A stretch of 8,375 bases of DNA from an uncultured Campylobacter sp. Its GTDB lineage: Bacteria > Campylobacterota > Campylobacteria > Campylobacterales > Campylobacteraceae. Within the stretch, counting starts at the first letter, position 1. Every line of letters begins with the position of its first letter. Below are positions 1 through 5,684 of the stretch, one piece after another. Below the pieces are notes generated by a model. That model was not told the DNA's origin and searched no databases. It saw nothing but the letters and a program-made list of their open reading frames with translations. The DNA is taken from assembly GCF_938045225.1 (NCBI RefSeq), contig NZ_CALINL010000170.1, positions 1 through 8,375 of the forward strand, written 5' to 3'. The position numbers were made by a program, and so were the translations under genes.

Positions 1-303
1 GGCTGAGGTGCCGATTTTAAAATAAACATTGATGCTTAGCGAGCCGCTCGAGCTTGAGGTGCTTTGCATATAGAGCATGTTTTCTACGCCGTTTATCTGG
101 TCCTCGATCGCGCTGGCTACCGAGTCGGAGATAGTCTGGGCGTCGGCGCCTGTGTAGACGGCGCTAACGGAAATTTGAGGCGGGGTTAGCTTAGGATACT
201 CCTCGATAGGAAGCCCCTTTATCGCCATTGCGCCCGCGATAACTATGATGATAGATACGACGGTGGCAAATATCGGGCGGTCAATGAAAAATTTAGAAAA
301 CAT
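1..303 (-). CDS. cmeB: CmeB, RND multidrug efflux transporter (N-terminal part, cut by window edge)
   Basis: This is the first 101 codons of an inner-membrane RND pump of the AcrB/CmeB type, which exports drugs and bile salts by proton antiport within the CmeABC tripartite complex. The protein begins MFSKFFIDRPIFATVV, the family's hallmark N-terminus: an amphipathic start, then transmembrane helix 1 (about residues 9-28). It continues with the start of the porter domain, including LPIEEYPKLTPP and YTGADAQTISDSV, both standard RND signatures. The gene runs off the left edge, so roughly nine tenths of a normal 1,040-residue pump is not visible. Its ATG shares one base with the cmeA TGA stop (TGATG), so the two are translationally coupled. 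An AAGG-type ribosome site lies in the end of cmeA. The name rests on family resemblance and on the cmeR-cmeA-cmeB order. Confidence 0.93.
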   Translation of the reverse strand, partial: MFSKFFIDRPIFATVVSIIIVIAGAMAIKGLPIEEYPKLTPPQISVSAVYTGADAQTISDSVASAIEDQINGVENMLYMQSTSSSSGSLSINVYFKIGTSA

Positions 304-1487
304 CACTTAGCCTTTTCTTGCTCGTTTTTAGGCTCTAAATTTGCACCTTTACCAAAGCTTTCGGTTAGGTCTTTATCTATCTCGACGGGCGCGCCTACGC
401 CGATTTTTAGGAAGTTGTTTAATATGATTTTATCGCCTTCGTTTAACCCCTCGCTAACGACTGCGGCGTCTTTGGTTTGGTAGGTGATTTTTACGTCTTT
501 AGAGGCTACTTTGCCGTCGGCGACTACGAGTACATAGGTCTTGACGTCGGTTTGCTGGAGCGCTACTTGAGGGATTTTAAAACCGTCTTTTTGATAAAAT
601 CCACCCATTGTCACGTGGCCGAACATGCCAGGTAGCAACTTGCCCTCGTCGTTGTTAAATTCGGCCTTGGCTAAAACTGTGCCCATATTCGTATTTACGA
701 CGTTATCGATGAAATTTACCTTGCCGTTAAACTCTCCCGGACCGACTTTTAGTACGGCATCGGAGTTCGTTTGCGCCCAGAGGCCGCTTTCTTGCATTTT
801 GACGCGGTTTAGGTTATCTACGTCGGAGATATGAAAGTGTGCCTCGATCGGGTTGATTTTGGTTAGGCGCACTAGCTGGGTAGTGTTTGCTACGACTAGC
901 GAGCCAACGTCTACTAGATTATCGCCCAAAACGCCGTCAAAAGGCGCGATTATGCTTGTGTAGCCTAGGTCTATTTTGGCATTTTTGGCGTTTGCTCTAG
1001 CGCTTAGTAAATTTGCGTTTGCGATTTCGAGCGCCGAAACTGCCGCGTCGTACTCTTTTTGCGAAACGGCGTTTTTCTTATATAAATTTGAAATTCTGTT
1101 AAATTCGGTCTGAGCGTTCTTTAAATTTGCGTTTGCTACGCCGATAGCGGCCTCAAGCGCGTCGTAGCTGGCTTGGTATTTTTCGGGATCTATCAAAAAC
1201 AGCTTATCGCCGGCTTTTACGTTGTCTCCCGGTTTAAAAAACTGTTTGGTTATCGTGCCGCTTACTTTGGGATAGACGATGACGTCTTGTTGGCTCGTTA
1301 GGGTCGCGGGGTAGTCAAAACTGATCGGCACGTCTGATTTTTTAGCTACGAATACGTCGACCTTTGACGGCGGCATTTGCCGTTGTTGTCCGGCTGCGGC
1401 TGCGCCTTTTTTATCGTTACTATCAAAGCATGCCGTAAAAAGCAACGACGCCAATAACAAAACCGAAAGGGTTTTAAAATTTCTCAT
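303..1487 (-). CDS. cmeA: CmeA, periplasmic membrane-fusion (adaptor) lipoprotein of the CmeABC efflux pump
   Basis: This adaptor links the RND pump in the inner membrane to an outer-membrane channel (CmeC). It is a 394-residue lipoprotein: a positively charged, hydrophobic signal ends at FTAC, with Cys20 the likely lipidated residue. A beta-barrel/lipoyl region follows (DYPATLTSQQDVIVYPKVSG, residues 58-77, and KPGDNVKAGDKLF), then an alpha-hairpin (about 105-170), the second lipoyl half (SIIAPFDGVLGDNLVDVGS, 178-196) and C-terminal barrels. Close wording with C. jejuni CmeA, as I recall it, includes NAVSQKEYD and LLPGMFG. I chose the ATG at 1487. It has an AAAGG ribosome site just upstream and matches the lipoprotein signal. 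The longer frame opening at 1523 would start upstream of the promoter's -10 box. The Cys at 20 is preceded by Phe at -3, a slightly loose lipobox. Confidence 0.94.
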   Translation of the reverse strand: MRNFKTLSVLLLASLLFTACFDSNDKKGAAAAGQQRQMPPSKVDVFVAKKSDVPISFDYPATLTSQQDVIVYPKVSGTITKQFFKPGDNVKAGDKLFLIDPEKYQASYDALEAAIGVANANLKNAQTEFNRISNLYKKNAVSQKEYDAAVSALEIANANLLSARANAKNAKIDLGYTSIIAPFDGVLGDNLVDVGSLVVANTTQLVRLTKINPIEAHFHISDVDNLNRVKMQESGLWAQTNSDAVLKVGPGEFNGKVNFIDNVVNTNMGTVLAKAEFNNDEGKLLPGMFGHVTMGGFYQKDGFKIPQVALQQTDVKTYVLVVADGKVASKDVKITYQTKDAAVVSEGLNEGDKIILNNFLKIGVGAPVEIDKDLTESFGKGANLEPKNEQEKAK

Positions 1488-1500
1488 AAATTTGCCTTTA
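1488..1500 (-). promoter_or_regulatory. Ribosome binding site that fixes the cmeA start
   Basis: Read on the minus strand, the bases just before the ATG at 1487 are TAAAGGCAAATTT. This places AAAGG about 8 bases from the start codon. No comparable site serves the in-frame ATG at 1523, which also lies upstream of the predicted -10 box. Confidence 0.7.
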
Positions 1501-1512
1501 ATTTTTTGGGAT

Positions 1513-1518
1513 ATTATA
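1513..1518 (-). promoter_or_regulatory. Probable -10 box of the cmeABC promoter
   Basis: The minus strand reads TATAAT here, inside GTGTATAATAT and after a T-rich stretch, as in typical Campylobacter sigma-70 promoters. The predicted transcription start is near 1506, leaving a leader of about 19 bases before the cmeA ATG at 1487. The -35 position, around 1536-1541, has no good consensus and falls inside the operator at 1533-1548. Confidence 0.75.
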
Positions 1519-1532
1519 CACAAAATTTGGGA

Positions 1533-1548
1533 TGTAATATTTGTTACA
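1533..1548. promoter_or_regulatory. CmeR operator (16-bp inverted repeat)
   Basis: The plus strand reads TGTAATATTTGTTACA, an inverted repeat with half-sites TGTAA/TTACA. Its reverse complement, TGTAACAAATATTACA, differs at one base from TGTAATAAATATTACA, the CmeR binding site between cmeR and cmeA of C. jejuni as I recall it. Relative to the predicted cmeA transcription start it covers about -27 to -42, so bound repressor would block the -35 region. It lies between cmeR and cmeA, as in C. jejuni. The palindrome and position are seen directly; CmeR binding is inferred. Confidence 0.85.
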
Positions 1549-1606
1549 AATAAAGTCGGCTATTTTACTCTTATTTATACGAAAAGTCAAATTTTGAGAG
1601 TCGAAT

Positions 1607-2239
1607 TTAGCGTTTTTTTACGCCGTGCAAAAACATATCTATACGCGTTTTTACGTGGTCTTCGCGCTCTTCTGCGCTTAGCGTTATGTCCTCGTTTAGC
1701 AAAATAGCATTATAGTGATAAGGCTCTCTAACTACTGCGGCAAACGTCTTGGCCGCGACGTAAGGAGAGATACATGGATTTAGCTGGACTCTTATGTCTG
1801 CGCGCTCGAAAAAATCTACTAAAATTTTATCGAATTTGCTTAAAATTTGATCCAAAAACTCTTTGCCCAAAAGTCCGTCGTTTTTCGCGCCCTCTCTCAT
1901 CATCACTCTTGAGATTAGCGTGGTTTTCTTTTCGCAGATGATGTCGAAAAATATCATCGCAAATTTGGTTAAAAAATCATCCAACTTATGCGGTAAATTT
2001 AGATCGATTTTCTCGTCTATCTGCATTCTAAAGTCGTCAAATCCGCGCTCTACGATGGCGCGAAAGAGCCCTTCTTTATTTTCAAAAAATTTGTAGATGC
2101 TCGCCAGCGATCCGCCGCTTTTTTTGATGATATCCGTTAAGCTCGTGTTTTCGTAGCCGTTTTCAAGGAAAATTTCAAGCCCGGCTTGGATGAATTTTTC
2201 TTTTCTCTCGGCGCTTCGTTTCGTCGGTTTCGTATTCAT
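1607..2239 (-). CDS. cmeR: CmeR, TetR-family repressor of the efflux operon
   Basis: This 210-residue TetR-type regulator is the same length as C. jejuni CmeR. The N-terminal DNA-binding domain is clear: RKEKFIQAGLEIFLENGYENTSL (about 12-34), then the helix-turn-helix (about 34-53) with SLTDIIKKSGGSLASIYKFF and the classic NKEGLF after it. The rest is an all-helical ligand-binding/dimer domain with Cys102 and Cys156; its sequence is less conserved, as expected for effector pockets. The gene lies directly upstream of cmeA on the same strand, with the operator palindrome at 1533-1548 between them. It probably represses cmeABC and is relieved by bile salts or similar ligands, as known for CmeR. 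The ATG at 2239 has only a weak ribosome site. A -10 box sits 40 bases upstream. The name is from synteny, length and operator, not from high identity. Confidence 0.85.
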   Translation of the reverse strand: MNTKPTKRSAERKEKFIQAGLEIFLENGYENTSLTDIIKKSGGSLASIYKFFENKEGLFRAIVERGFDDFRMQIDEKIDLNLPHKLDDFLTKFAMIFFDIICEKKTTLISRVMMREGAKNDGLLGKEFLDQILSKFDKILVDFFERADIRVQLNPCISPYVAAKTFAAVVREPYHYNAILLNEDITLSAEEREDHVKTRIDMFLHGVKKR

Positions 2240-2279
2240 TTTTTCTAGCCCTCAAATTTCAAAAAAATCTTAAAATATG

Positions 2280-2285
2280 ATTATA
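2280..2285 (-). promoter_or_regulatory. Probable -10 box of the cmeR promoter
   Basis: The minus strand reads TATAAT within TATAGTATAATCAT, in an AT-rich 64-base gap between the ccoG stop and the cmeR start. The predicted transcript starts near 2273, giving a leader of about 34 bases. I see no CmeR-type palindrome here, so autorepression is not evident. Confidence 0.6.
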
Positions 2286-2303
2286 CTATAAAAAAATAAT
2301 TTT

Positions 2304-3656
2304 TTACTCACTTGGATGGGCAAAAATCGTCCGTCTTTTAACATTTATTTTTTCTTTGTTATCCGCGGCGTAGGCGGAGATTTCTATCTTCGTCGTTTGC
2401 TCGCTTGTGCCGGCAAATGCCGTTTTAGGCGCGCTTAGCACGACTACGACCTTCCTTTTTTCGCCCGCTTTTAGCGAAATTTGAGTCTTCGGGCGCTCGA
2501 TTTTTATCGGCGCTTTAGCTTTGTCTGCGCTAACGTCAAAGTAAAACTCATGCGCGTGCGCATCGGTGTTTTCAAACAAAAATACGTAAGCGTTTTCGAT
2601 CTCGCCGCTTTTATTTACCTTATATAGCTCGCTCGTGCGGTTGATATTTAGCAGCATGCTCTCTTTTTTGGCGCTCATTAGCGTTAGCACGGTCGCGGCG
2701 ACAGCGATGGCGGTGCAGTAGCCGACGGTTTTAAAGCGCAAATACCGCACCTTTTGCTTGGTTTTTAGCGAATTTGAGCTCGTCCAGCTAATTAGACTAG
2801 GCAAATTTAGCCCGGACATCGTTTTCGTGCAGGCATCCACGCACTCTAGGCAGTTTATGCACTCTAGCTGCATGCCTTTTCTGATGTCGATGTGCGTCGG
2901 GCAAATTTTTACGCAGGCTTCGCAGCCGGTGCACTCGTTTTGCGGCTCCGGCGGTTTTTTCCAGAGTTTGGTTTGCCCGTCGTAAATTTTACCGCCGCGA
3001 GCCTCGTCGTAGATCACCTGCACGCTGTCAGAATCGATCATCACGGACTGCACTCTAGCGTACGGGCAGACGTAAATGCAAAAATTTTCGCCCAAAAACG
3101 CTACGTCAAATATCAAAAACGCCGTGATAACAAGCCAAGCTCCGAGTAAAATTTTATGCTCGGCGGGATTTAAAATTTGAGTGAAAAAGTCTTTCGGCGG
3201 GACAAAAAACCAGAGAAAATTCGCCGCCGCGACAAAGGCTAAAATGCTCCAGATCGCGACTGCTAGCGCGTTTTTGACGCCGCTTTCGGCCTGCGTTTGT
3301 TTATTTAAAACGCTCTTGCGGATTTTTAAAATTTTAGTTTGTATGAGGTCGCGGTAAATCGCGCGAAATATCGTCTGCGGACAGCTCCAGCCGCACCAGA
3401 CGCGACCGCCCAAATTCGTCATAAAAAATATAAAAATAAAAAAAATAATGAGCACGAAAGGCATCAAAAATAGCTCTTGGACGTTAAATTTTGCAAAAAA
3501 CAGATGCAGTTCGCTACGCTCAAAGCTTAATAGGAAAAATTGATTTCCGCCGATAGATATAAAAGGTAAAATCAGCGCGGTACAGGTTATCAGGATGTAG
3601 GCGATATAGCGTTTGCTAGCAAATTTGAAATAATTTTTATACTCTTCTTTGGTCAT
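2304..3656 (-). CDS. ccoG: CcoG, membrane polyferredoxin for cbb3 cytochrome oxidase assembly (FixG/RdxA family)
   Basis: CcoG proteins are membrane iron-sulfur proteins that help mature cbb3-type oxidase, reportedly by handling copper as cupric reductase. The 450 residues show the full family layout. Membrane helices lie at about 19-37 and 60-80. A CGWSCP motif (Cys88, Cys92) follows, then helices at about 130-150 and 168-188, and a CIYVCP motif (Cys193, Cys197). Two 4Fe-4S ferredoxin motifs come next (Cys242/245/248/252 and Cys266/269/272/276). A fifth helix lies at about 310-328, with a periplasmic Ig-like FixG C-terminal domain (about 335-445). The second ferredoxin motif ends in Thr (CTKTM) rather than CP, which is common in this family. 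AGGACG precedes the ATG as ribosome site. No ccoNOPQ genes are in view. The C. jejuni equivalent is, from memory, the ferredoxin-domain protein Cj0369c. Confidence 0.94.
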   Translation of the reverse strand: MTKEEYKNYFKFASKRYIAYILITCTALILPFISIGGNQFFLLSFERSELHLFFAKFNVQELFLMPFVLIIFFIFIFFMTNLGGRVWCGWSCPQTIFRAIYRDLIQTKILKIRKSVLNKQTQAESGVKNALAVAIWSILAFVAAANFLWFFVPPKDFFTQILNPAEHKILLGAWLVITAFLIFDVAFLGENFCIYVCPYARVQSVMIDSDSVQVIYDEARGGKIYDGQTKLWKKPPEPQNECTGCEACVKICPTHIDIRKGMQLECINCLECVDACTKTMSGLNLPSLISWTSSNSLKTKQKVRYLRFKTVGYCTAIAVAATVLTLMSAKKESMLLNINRTSELYKVNKSGEIENAYVFLFENTDAHAHEFYFDVSADKAKAPIKIERPKTQISLKAGEKRKVVVVLSAPKTAFAGTSEQTTKIEISAYAADNKEKINVKRRTIFAHPSE

Positions 3657-3682
3657 AATTCGTCCTGATTACAAAGTAGTGA

Positions 3683-3699
3683 TAATTTTGGGTAAATTA
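3683..3699. promoter_or_regulatory. Inverted repeat over the ccoG promoter (possible operator)
   Basis: TAATTT and AAATTA form perfect 6-base arms around a 5-base spacer (TGGGT). The repeat overlaps the ccoG -10 box at 3696-3701, a position where a bound regulator would repress. AT-rich intergenic DNA produces such repeats by chance, so this is only a candidate. Confidence 0.3.
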
Positions 3700-3701
3700 T
3701 A
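3696..3701 (-). promoter_or_regulatory. Probable -10 box of the ccoG promoter
   Basis: The minus strand reads TATAAT within CTCTATAATTTA. A start near 3689 would give a leader of about 33 bases before the ccoG ATG at 3656. The -35 region is weak, as usual in Campylobacter. Confidence 0.6.
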
Positions 3702-3755
3702 GAGTTAATGCTATTAAATGCGTATTAAAATTGCTATTACGCCACTTTTAAGATG

Positions 3756-3761
3756 TATAAT
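3756..3761 (+). promoter_or_regulatory. Probable -10 box of the flavoprotein promoter
   Basis: TATAAT lies within AGATGTATAATTT, 28 bases upstream of the ATG at 3790. TTGCTA at 3731-3736 is a possible but over-spaced -35 (19 bases). A strong ribosome site (AAAAAGGAG, ending at 3784) lies between this box and the start codon. The promoter diverges from that of ccoG within a 133-base gap. Confidence 0.65.
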
Positions 3762-3789
3762 TTCATAAATTCTTTAAAAAGGAGATGTT

Positions 3790-5274
3790 ATGCAAAAAAT
3801 TTCTAGAAGAAATTTCATCAAAACCGGCCTCGCAGCAGCCGCTGTAGGCGCGCTAAATTTGCAAGCGGCGCAGGATGACGAGATAAAATGGGACGCGGAA
3901 TACGACGTCTTGGTGGTAGGCAGCGGCCTTAGCGCAAACGTTGCGGGCATCGTAGCAGCCGAGGGTGGGCTTGGCGTCGCGCTACTAGAAAAGATGTCGC
4001 GAATGGGCGGAAACTCTGTAGTTTCTCAGCTTGATTTTGCCTGCGTGGGCACCGAGCAACAAGAAAAAGCCGGCATCAAAGACTCCATCGAGCTTTTCGT
4101 AAAAGATCTAAACAAAGCAGGCAAGGGCTTTAACTACATAGAGCAGTCGTACAGGATCGCTGAGAATTCAAAAAGAGCGTATGAATTTGTCAAAGCAAGA
4201 GGCGTGCAATACGCCGAAAAGCTAAAGCATCTGGGCGGACATAGCGTGGCAAGAAGTCTAGAGACCGTAGGTGGAGGCGGAGCGTGCGTGCAGGCGCTAA
4301 ATTCGCACTTTGAGAGCAAGGGCGGCAAGACGCTAAAACGAGTAAAAGTCGATGAAATCGTGCTGGATAAAAACGGCGCGGCGATAGGGCTAAAGGTGAG
4401 AGAGGAATATAAATTTGACAAAGACTTAGCTGACGACGACGCGCAAAACGCATCCGGAGACGTTAAATTTTATAAAGCTAAAAAGGCCGTTGTTTTTGCA
4501 AGCGGCGGATTTTCGGCAGATAAAACGTTTAAAGCGGCGCAAAATCCAAGGCTATCTCTAGCATCCACGCCGTCAAATCCAGGTGCGACGGCAGGCGCGC
4601 TAAAAACAATGATAAGAGCGGGCGCGATGCCGGTGCAGGTTAGTCTGGGACGCTATTCGTTTGGTATTCCGACGGAGGATTTGATATTTGCTATCGCGGT
4701 TGACGGCAAAAACTCAAAGAGATTTATGAACGAGGACGGCGACAGGCAGACCTTGTCCGATAATATTTTAGAAAATATGCAAAAAAACGAAAGCGATATG
4801 TTTCCGACGATAATCTTTGACGCAACTGGATTTGCCTCCAGCCACGATCCAAAAAGGCTGCAAAAATTTATCGAAACCGGCAAGATGAAAAAATTTGAGA
4901 GCCTAGACGAACTAGCTGCGGAATTTAAGCTAAACGCGCAAATTTTAAAAGGGGAGATAAAGCGGTATAACGAAAACGTCGCGGCAAAAACCGATGCCGA
5001 TTTTAAAAAAGATTTAAGCAAAGTCGCTCCGATAGAAAAAGCGCCGTTTTACGCGATACTCGGGGCTCCTGGCATCAGCTATACTCCGGGCGGCGTGAGG
5101 GTAAATTTGAACTTTGAAGTTCTTAATATAAACGATAACAAGCCTATTAAAAATTTATACGCCGTAGGCGAGGCGACGGGCGGAGTGCACGGATATACGA
5201 GGCTTACTAGCTGCTCGACGCCCGATTGTATCAGCTCGGCGATGATAGCGGCGGAGCATATCCTAAAAGGCTAA
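3790..5274 (+). CDS. Tat-exported FAD-dependent reductase of the fumarate reductase / flavocytochrome c family, substrate unknown
   Basis: This is a probable periplasmic flavoprotein of 494 residues. Its Tat signal has SRRNFIK at 5-11 and a probable cleavage near LQA-AQ at 24-28. The FAD fold has VVGSGLSAN (42-50) with acidic Glu67, MGGNS (72-76), GGHSVARSL (149-157) and VVFASGGF (234-241). The active-site block KRFMNEDGDR (310-319) keeps the arginine used as proton donor in fumarate reductases (Arg319). GGVHGYTRL (464-472) keeps the carboxylate-binding arginine (Arg471). Aligned by eye, however, the two histidines of fumarate reductase (in QAHPT and VHHTMGG) are replaced: QVSLG has Ser285, and ISYTPGG has Ser430/Tyr431. 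The substrate is therefore probably not fumarate; urocanate-, cinnamate- or methacrylate-type acceptors are conceivable. There is no CxxCH haem motif and no FMN-binding domain, so the electron donor must be encoded elsewhere. Codon usage resembles its neighbours. Confidence 0.85.
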   Translation: MQKISRRNFIKTGLAAAAVGALNLQAAQDDEIKWDAEYDVLVVGSGLSANVAGIVAAEGGLGVALLEKMSRMGGNSVVSQLDFACVGTEQQEKAGIKDSIELFVKDLNKAGKGFNYIEQSYRIAENSKRAYEFVKARGVQYAEKLKHLGGHSVARSLETVGGGGACVQALNSHFESKGGKTLKRVKVDEIVLDKNGAAIGLKVREEYKFDKDLADDDAQNASGDVKFYKAKKAVVFASGGFSADKTFKAAQNPRLSLASTPSNPGATAGALKTMIRAGAMPVQVSLGRYSFGIPTEDLIFAIAVDGKNSKRFMNEDGDRQTLSDNILENMQKNESDMFPTIIFDATGFASSHDPKRLQKFIETGKMKKFESLDELAAEFKLNAQILKGEIKRYNENVAAKTDADFKKDLSKVAPIEKAPFYAILGAPGISYTPGGVRVNLNFEVLNINDNKPIKNLYAVGEATGGVHGYTRLTSCSTPDCISSAMIAAEHILKG

Positions 5275-5309
5275 ATTTAAAGCCCGGACGGCGGGCAAAG
5301 CTTAAATTT
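5273..5309 (+). terminator. Hairpin after the flavoprotein gene (possible weak terminator)
   Basis: AAATTTAA (5273-5280) pairs perfectly with TTAAATTT (5302-5309). Inside it, GCCCG (5282-5286) pairs with CGGGC (5292-5296), with an unpaired AAAGC on the right side. The hairpin begins in the stop codon and lacks a clear T-tract, so terminator activity is uncertain. It could equally stabilise the 3' end of the mRNA. Confidence 0.35.
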
Positions 5310-5322
5310 ATCAAATTTAAAC

Positions 5323-5328
5323 TATAAT
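5323..5328 (+). promoter_or_regulatory. Probable -10 box of the rpsU promoter
   Basis: TATAAT lies within AACTATAATCG, 34 bases before the TTG start. CTTAAA at 5301-5306 is a possible -35 with 16-base spacing. Transcription would start near 5335. Confidence 0.7.
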
Positions 5329-5350
5329 CGCCGTCTATTTTAATTGAAAG

Positions 5351-5362
5351 GTGGTGAGGACG
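5351..5362 (+). promoter_or_regulatory. Shine-Dalgarno region that sets the rpsU TTG start
   Basis: GTGGTGAGGACG directly precedes TTG at 5363. GGTGAGGA is a good anti-SD match at normal spacing for that TTG. The in-frame GTG codons at 5351 and 5354 lie within or before this site, so they are unlikely to be starts. Using them would add four residues not found in S21 proteins. Confidence 0.7.
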
Positions 5363-5575
5363 TTGCCTGGTATTAAGGTACATCCTAACGAGTCTTTTGA
5401 CGAAGCTTACAGAAAGTTCAAAAAGCAAACCGACAGGAACCTTGTCGTGACTGAAGTTCGCGCAAGACGCTTTTTCGAGCCTATGACCGAGATCCGCAAA
5501 AAACAAAAAATCGCGGCTCGCAAGAAAATGCTTAAACGTCTATATATGCTTAGACGCTACGAGTCAAAGCTCTAA
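5363..5575 (+). CDS. rpsU: 30S ribosomal protein S21
   Basis: This small, very basic ribosomal protein takes part in translation initiation on the 30S subunit, near the 3' end of 16S rRNA. From the TTG at 5363 it is 70 residues, the usual length in Campylobacter. It starts MPGIKVHPNESFDEAYRKF and ends LYMLRRYESKL, with the conserved basic helix RARRFFEPMTEIRKKQKI in the middle. The TTG start is unusual for a highly expressed ribosomal gene. It is supported by the family N-terminus (MPGIKV) and by the ribosome site just before it; longer GTG starts would add MVRT. The gene stands alone between its own promoter (5323-5328) and a strong terminator (5578-5609), so it is probably a single-gene transcription unit. 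Confidence 0.97.
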   Translation: MPGIKVHPNESFDEAYRKFKKQTDRNLVVTEVRARRFFEPMTEIRKKQKIAARKKMLKRLYMLRRYESKL

Positions 5576-5577
5576 CC

Positions 5578-5609
5578 AAAAGGGTCGCTTCGGCGGCCTT
5601 TTCTTTTTT
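5578..5609 (+). terminator. Intrinsic terminator of rpsU
   Basis: AAAAGGGTCGC pairs with GCGGCCTTTT around a TTCG tetraloop closed by C-G (the very stable cUUCGg loop), with one bulged G and one G-T pair. It is followed by CTTTTTT. It begins two bases after the rpsU stop codon. Confidence 0.88.
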
Positions 5610-5647
5610 CAAACTCCCGTTTAACTCGCATCAAAGCCAAAATTTGC

Positions 5648-5653
5648 CATAAT
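5648..5653 (+). promoter_or_regulatory. Probable -10 box of the HTH-lipoprotein-ligase operon
   Basis: CATAAT lies within TTTGCCATAATCTACG, 31 bases upstream of the ATG at 5685. The rpsU terminator lies just before it, so the downstream operon needs its own promoter. No clear -35 is seen. Confidence 0.5.
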
Positions 5654-5684
5654 CTACGCCAAATTTAACGATCAAAGGAAAAAT

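Noticed and set aside
625..834. Plus-strand open frame of 69 codons within cmeA
   Set aside because: It is antisense to a clear cmeA frame, has no ribosome site or recognisable domain, and is explained by codon bias on the opposite strand.
2286..2305. AT-only hairpin (A6/T6 arms) after ccoG as a terminator
   Set aside because: The stem is entirely A-T, overlaps the stop codon and the cmeR promoter region, and is expected by chance in such AT-rich DNA.
3666..3686. ATTACA...TGATAAT as a second CmeR-type box in the ccoG leader
   Set aside because: The arms match poorly and the spacing differs from the operator at 1533-1548, so it looks like chance.
4134..5021. Three minus-strand open frames inside the flavoprotein gene
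   Set aside because: Their translations are Ser/Leu/Phe-rich with no family features, and the plus-strand frame is a well-defined FAD protein.
3790..5274. Recent horizontal transfer of the flavoprotein gene
   Set aside because: GC content and codon choice look like its neighbours, and there are no insertion-sequence ends, tRNA or direct repeats at its borders.
5231..5506. Minus-strand frame across the rpsU promoter and gene
   Set aside because: It overlaps rpsU antisense and shows no recognisable protein features or ribosome site.
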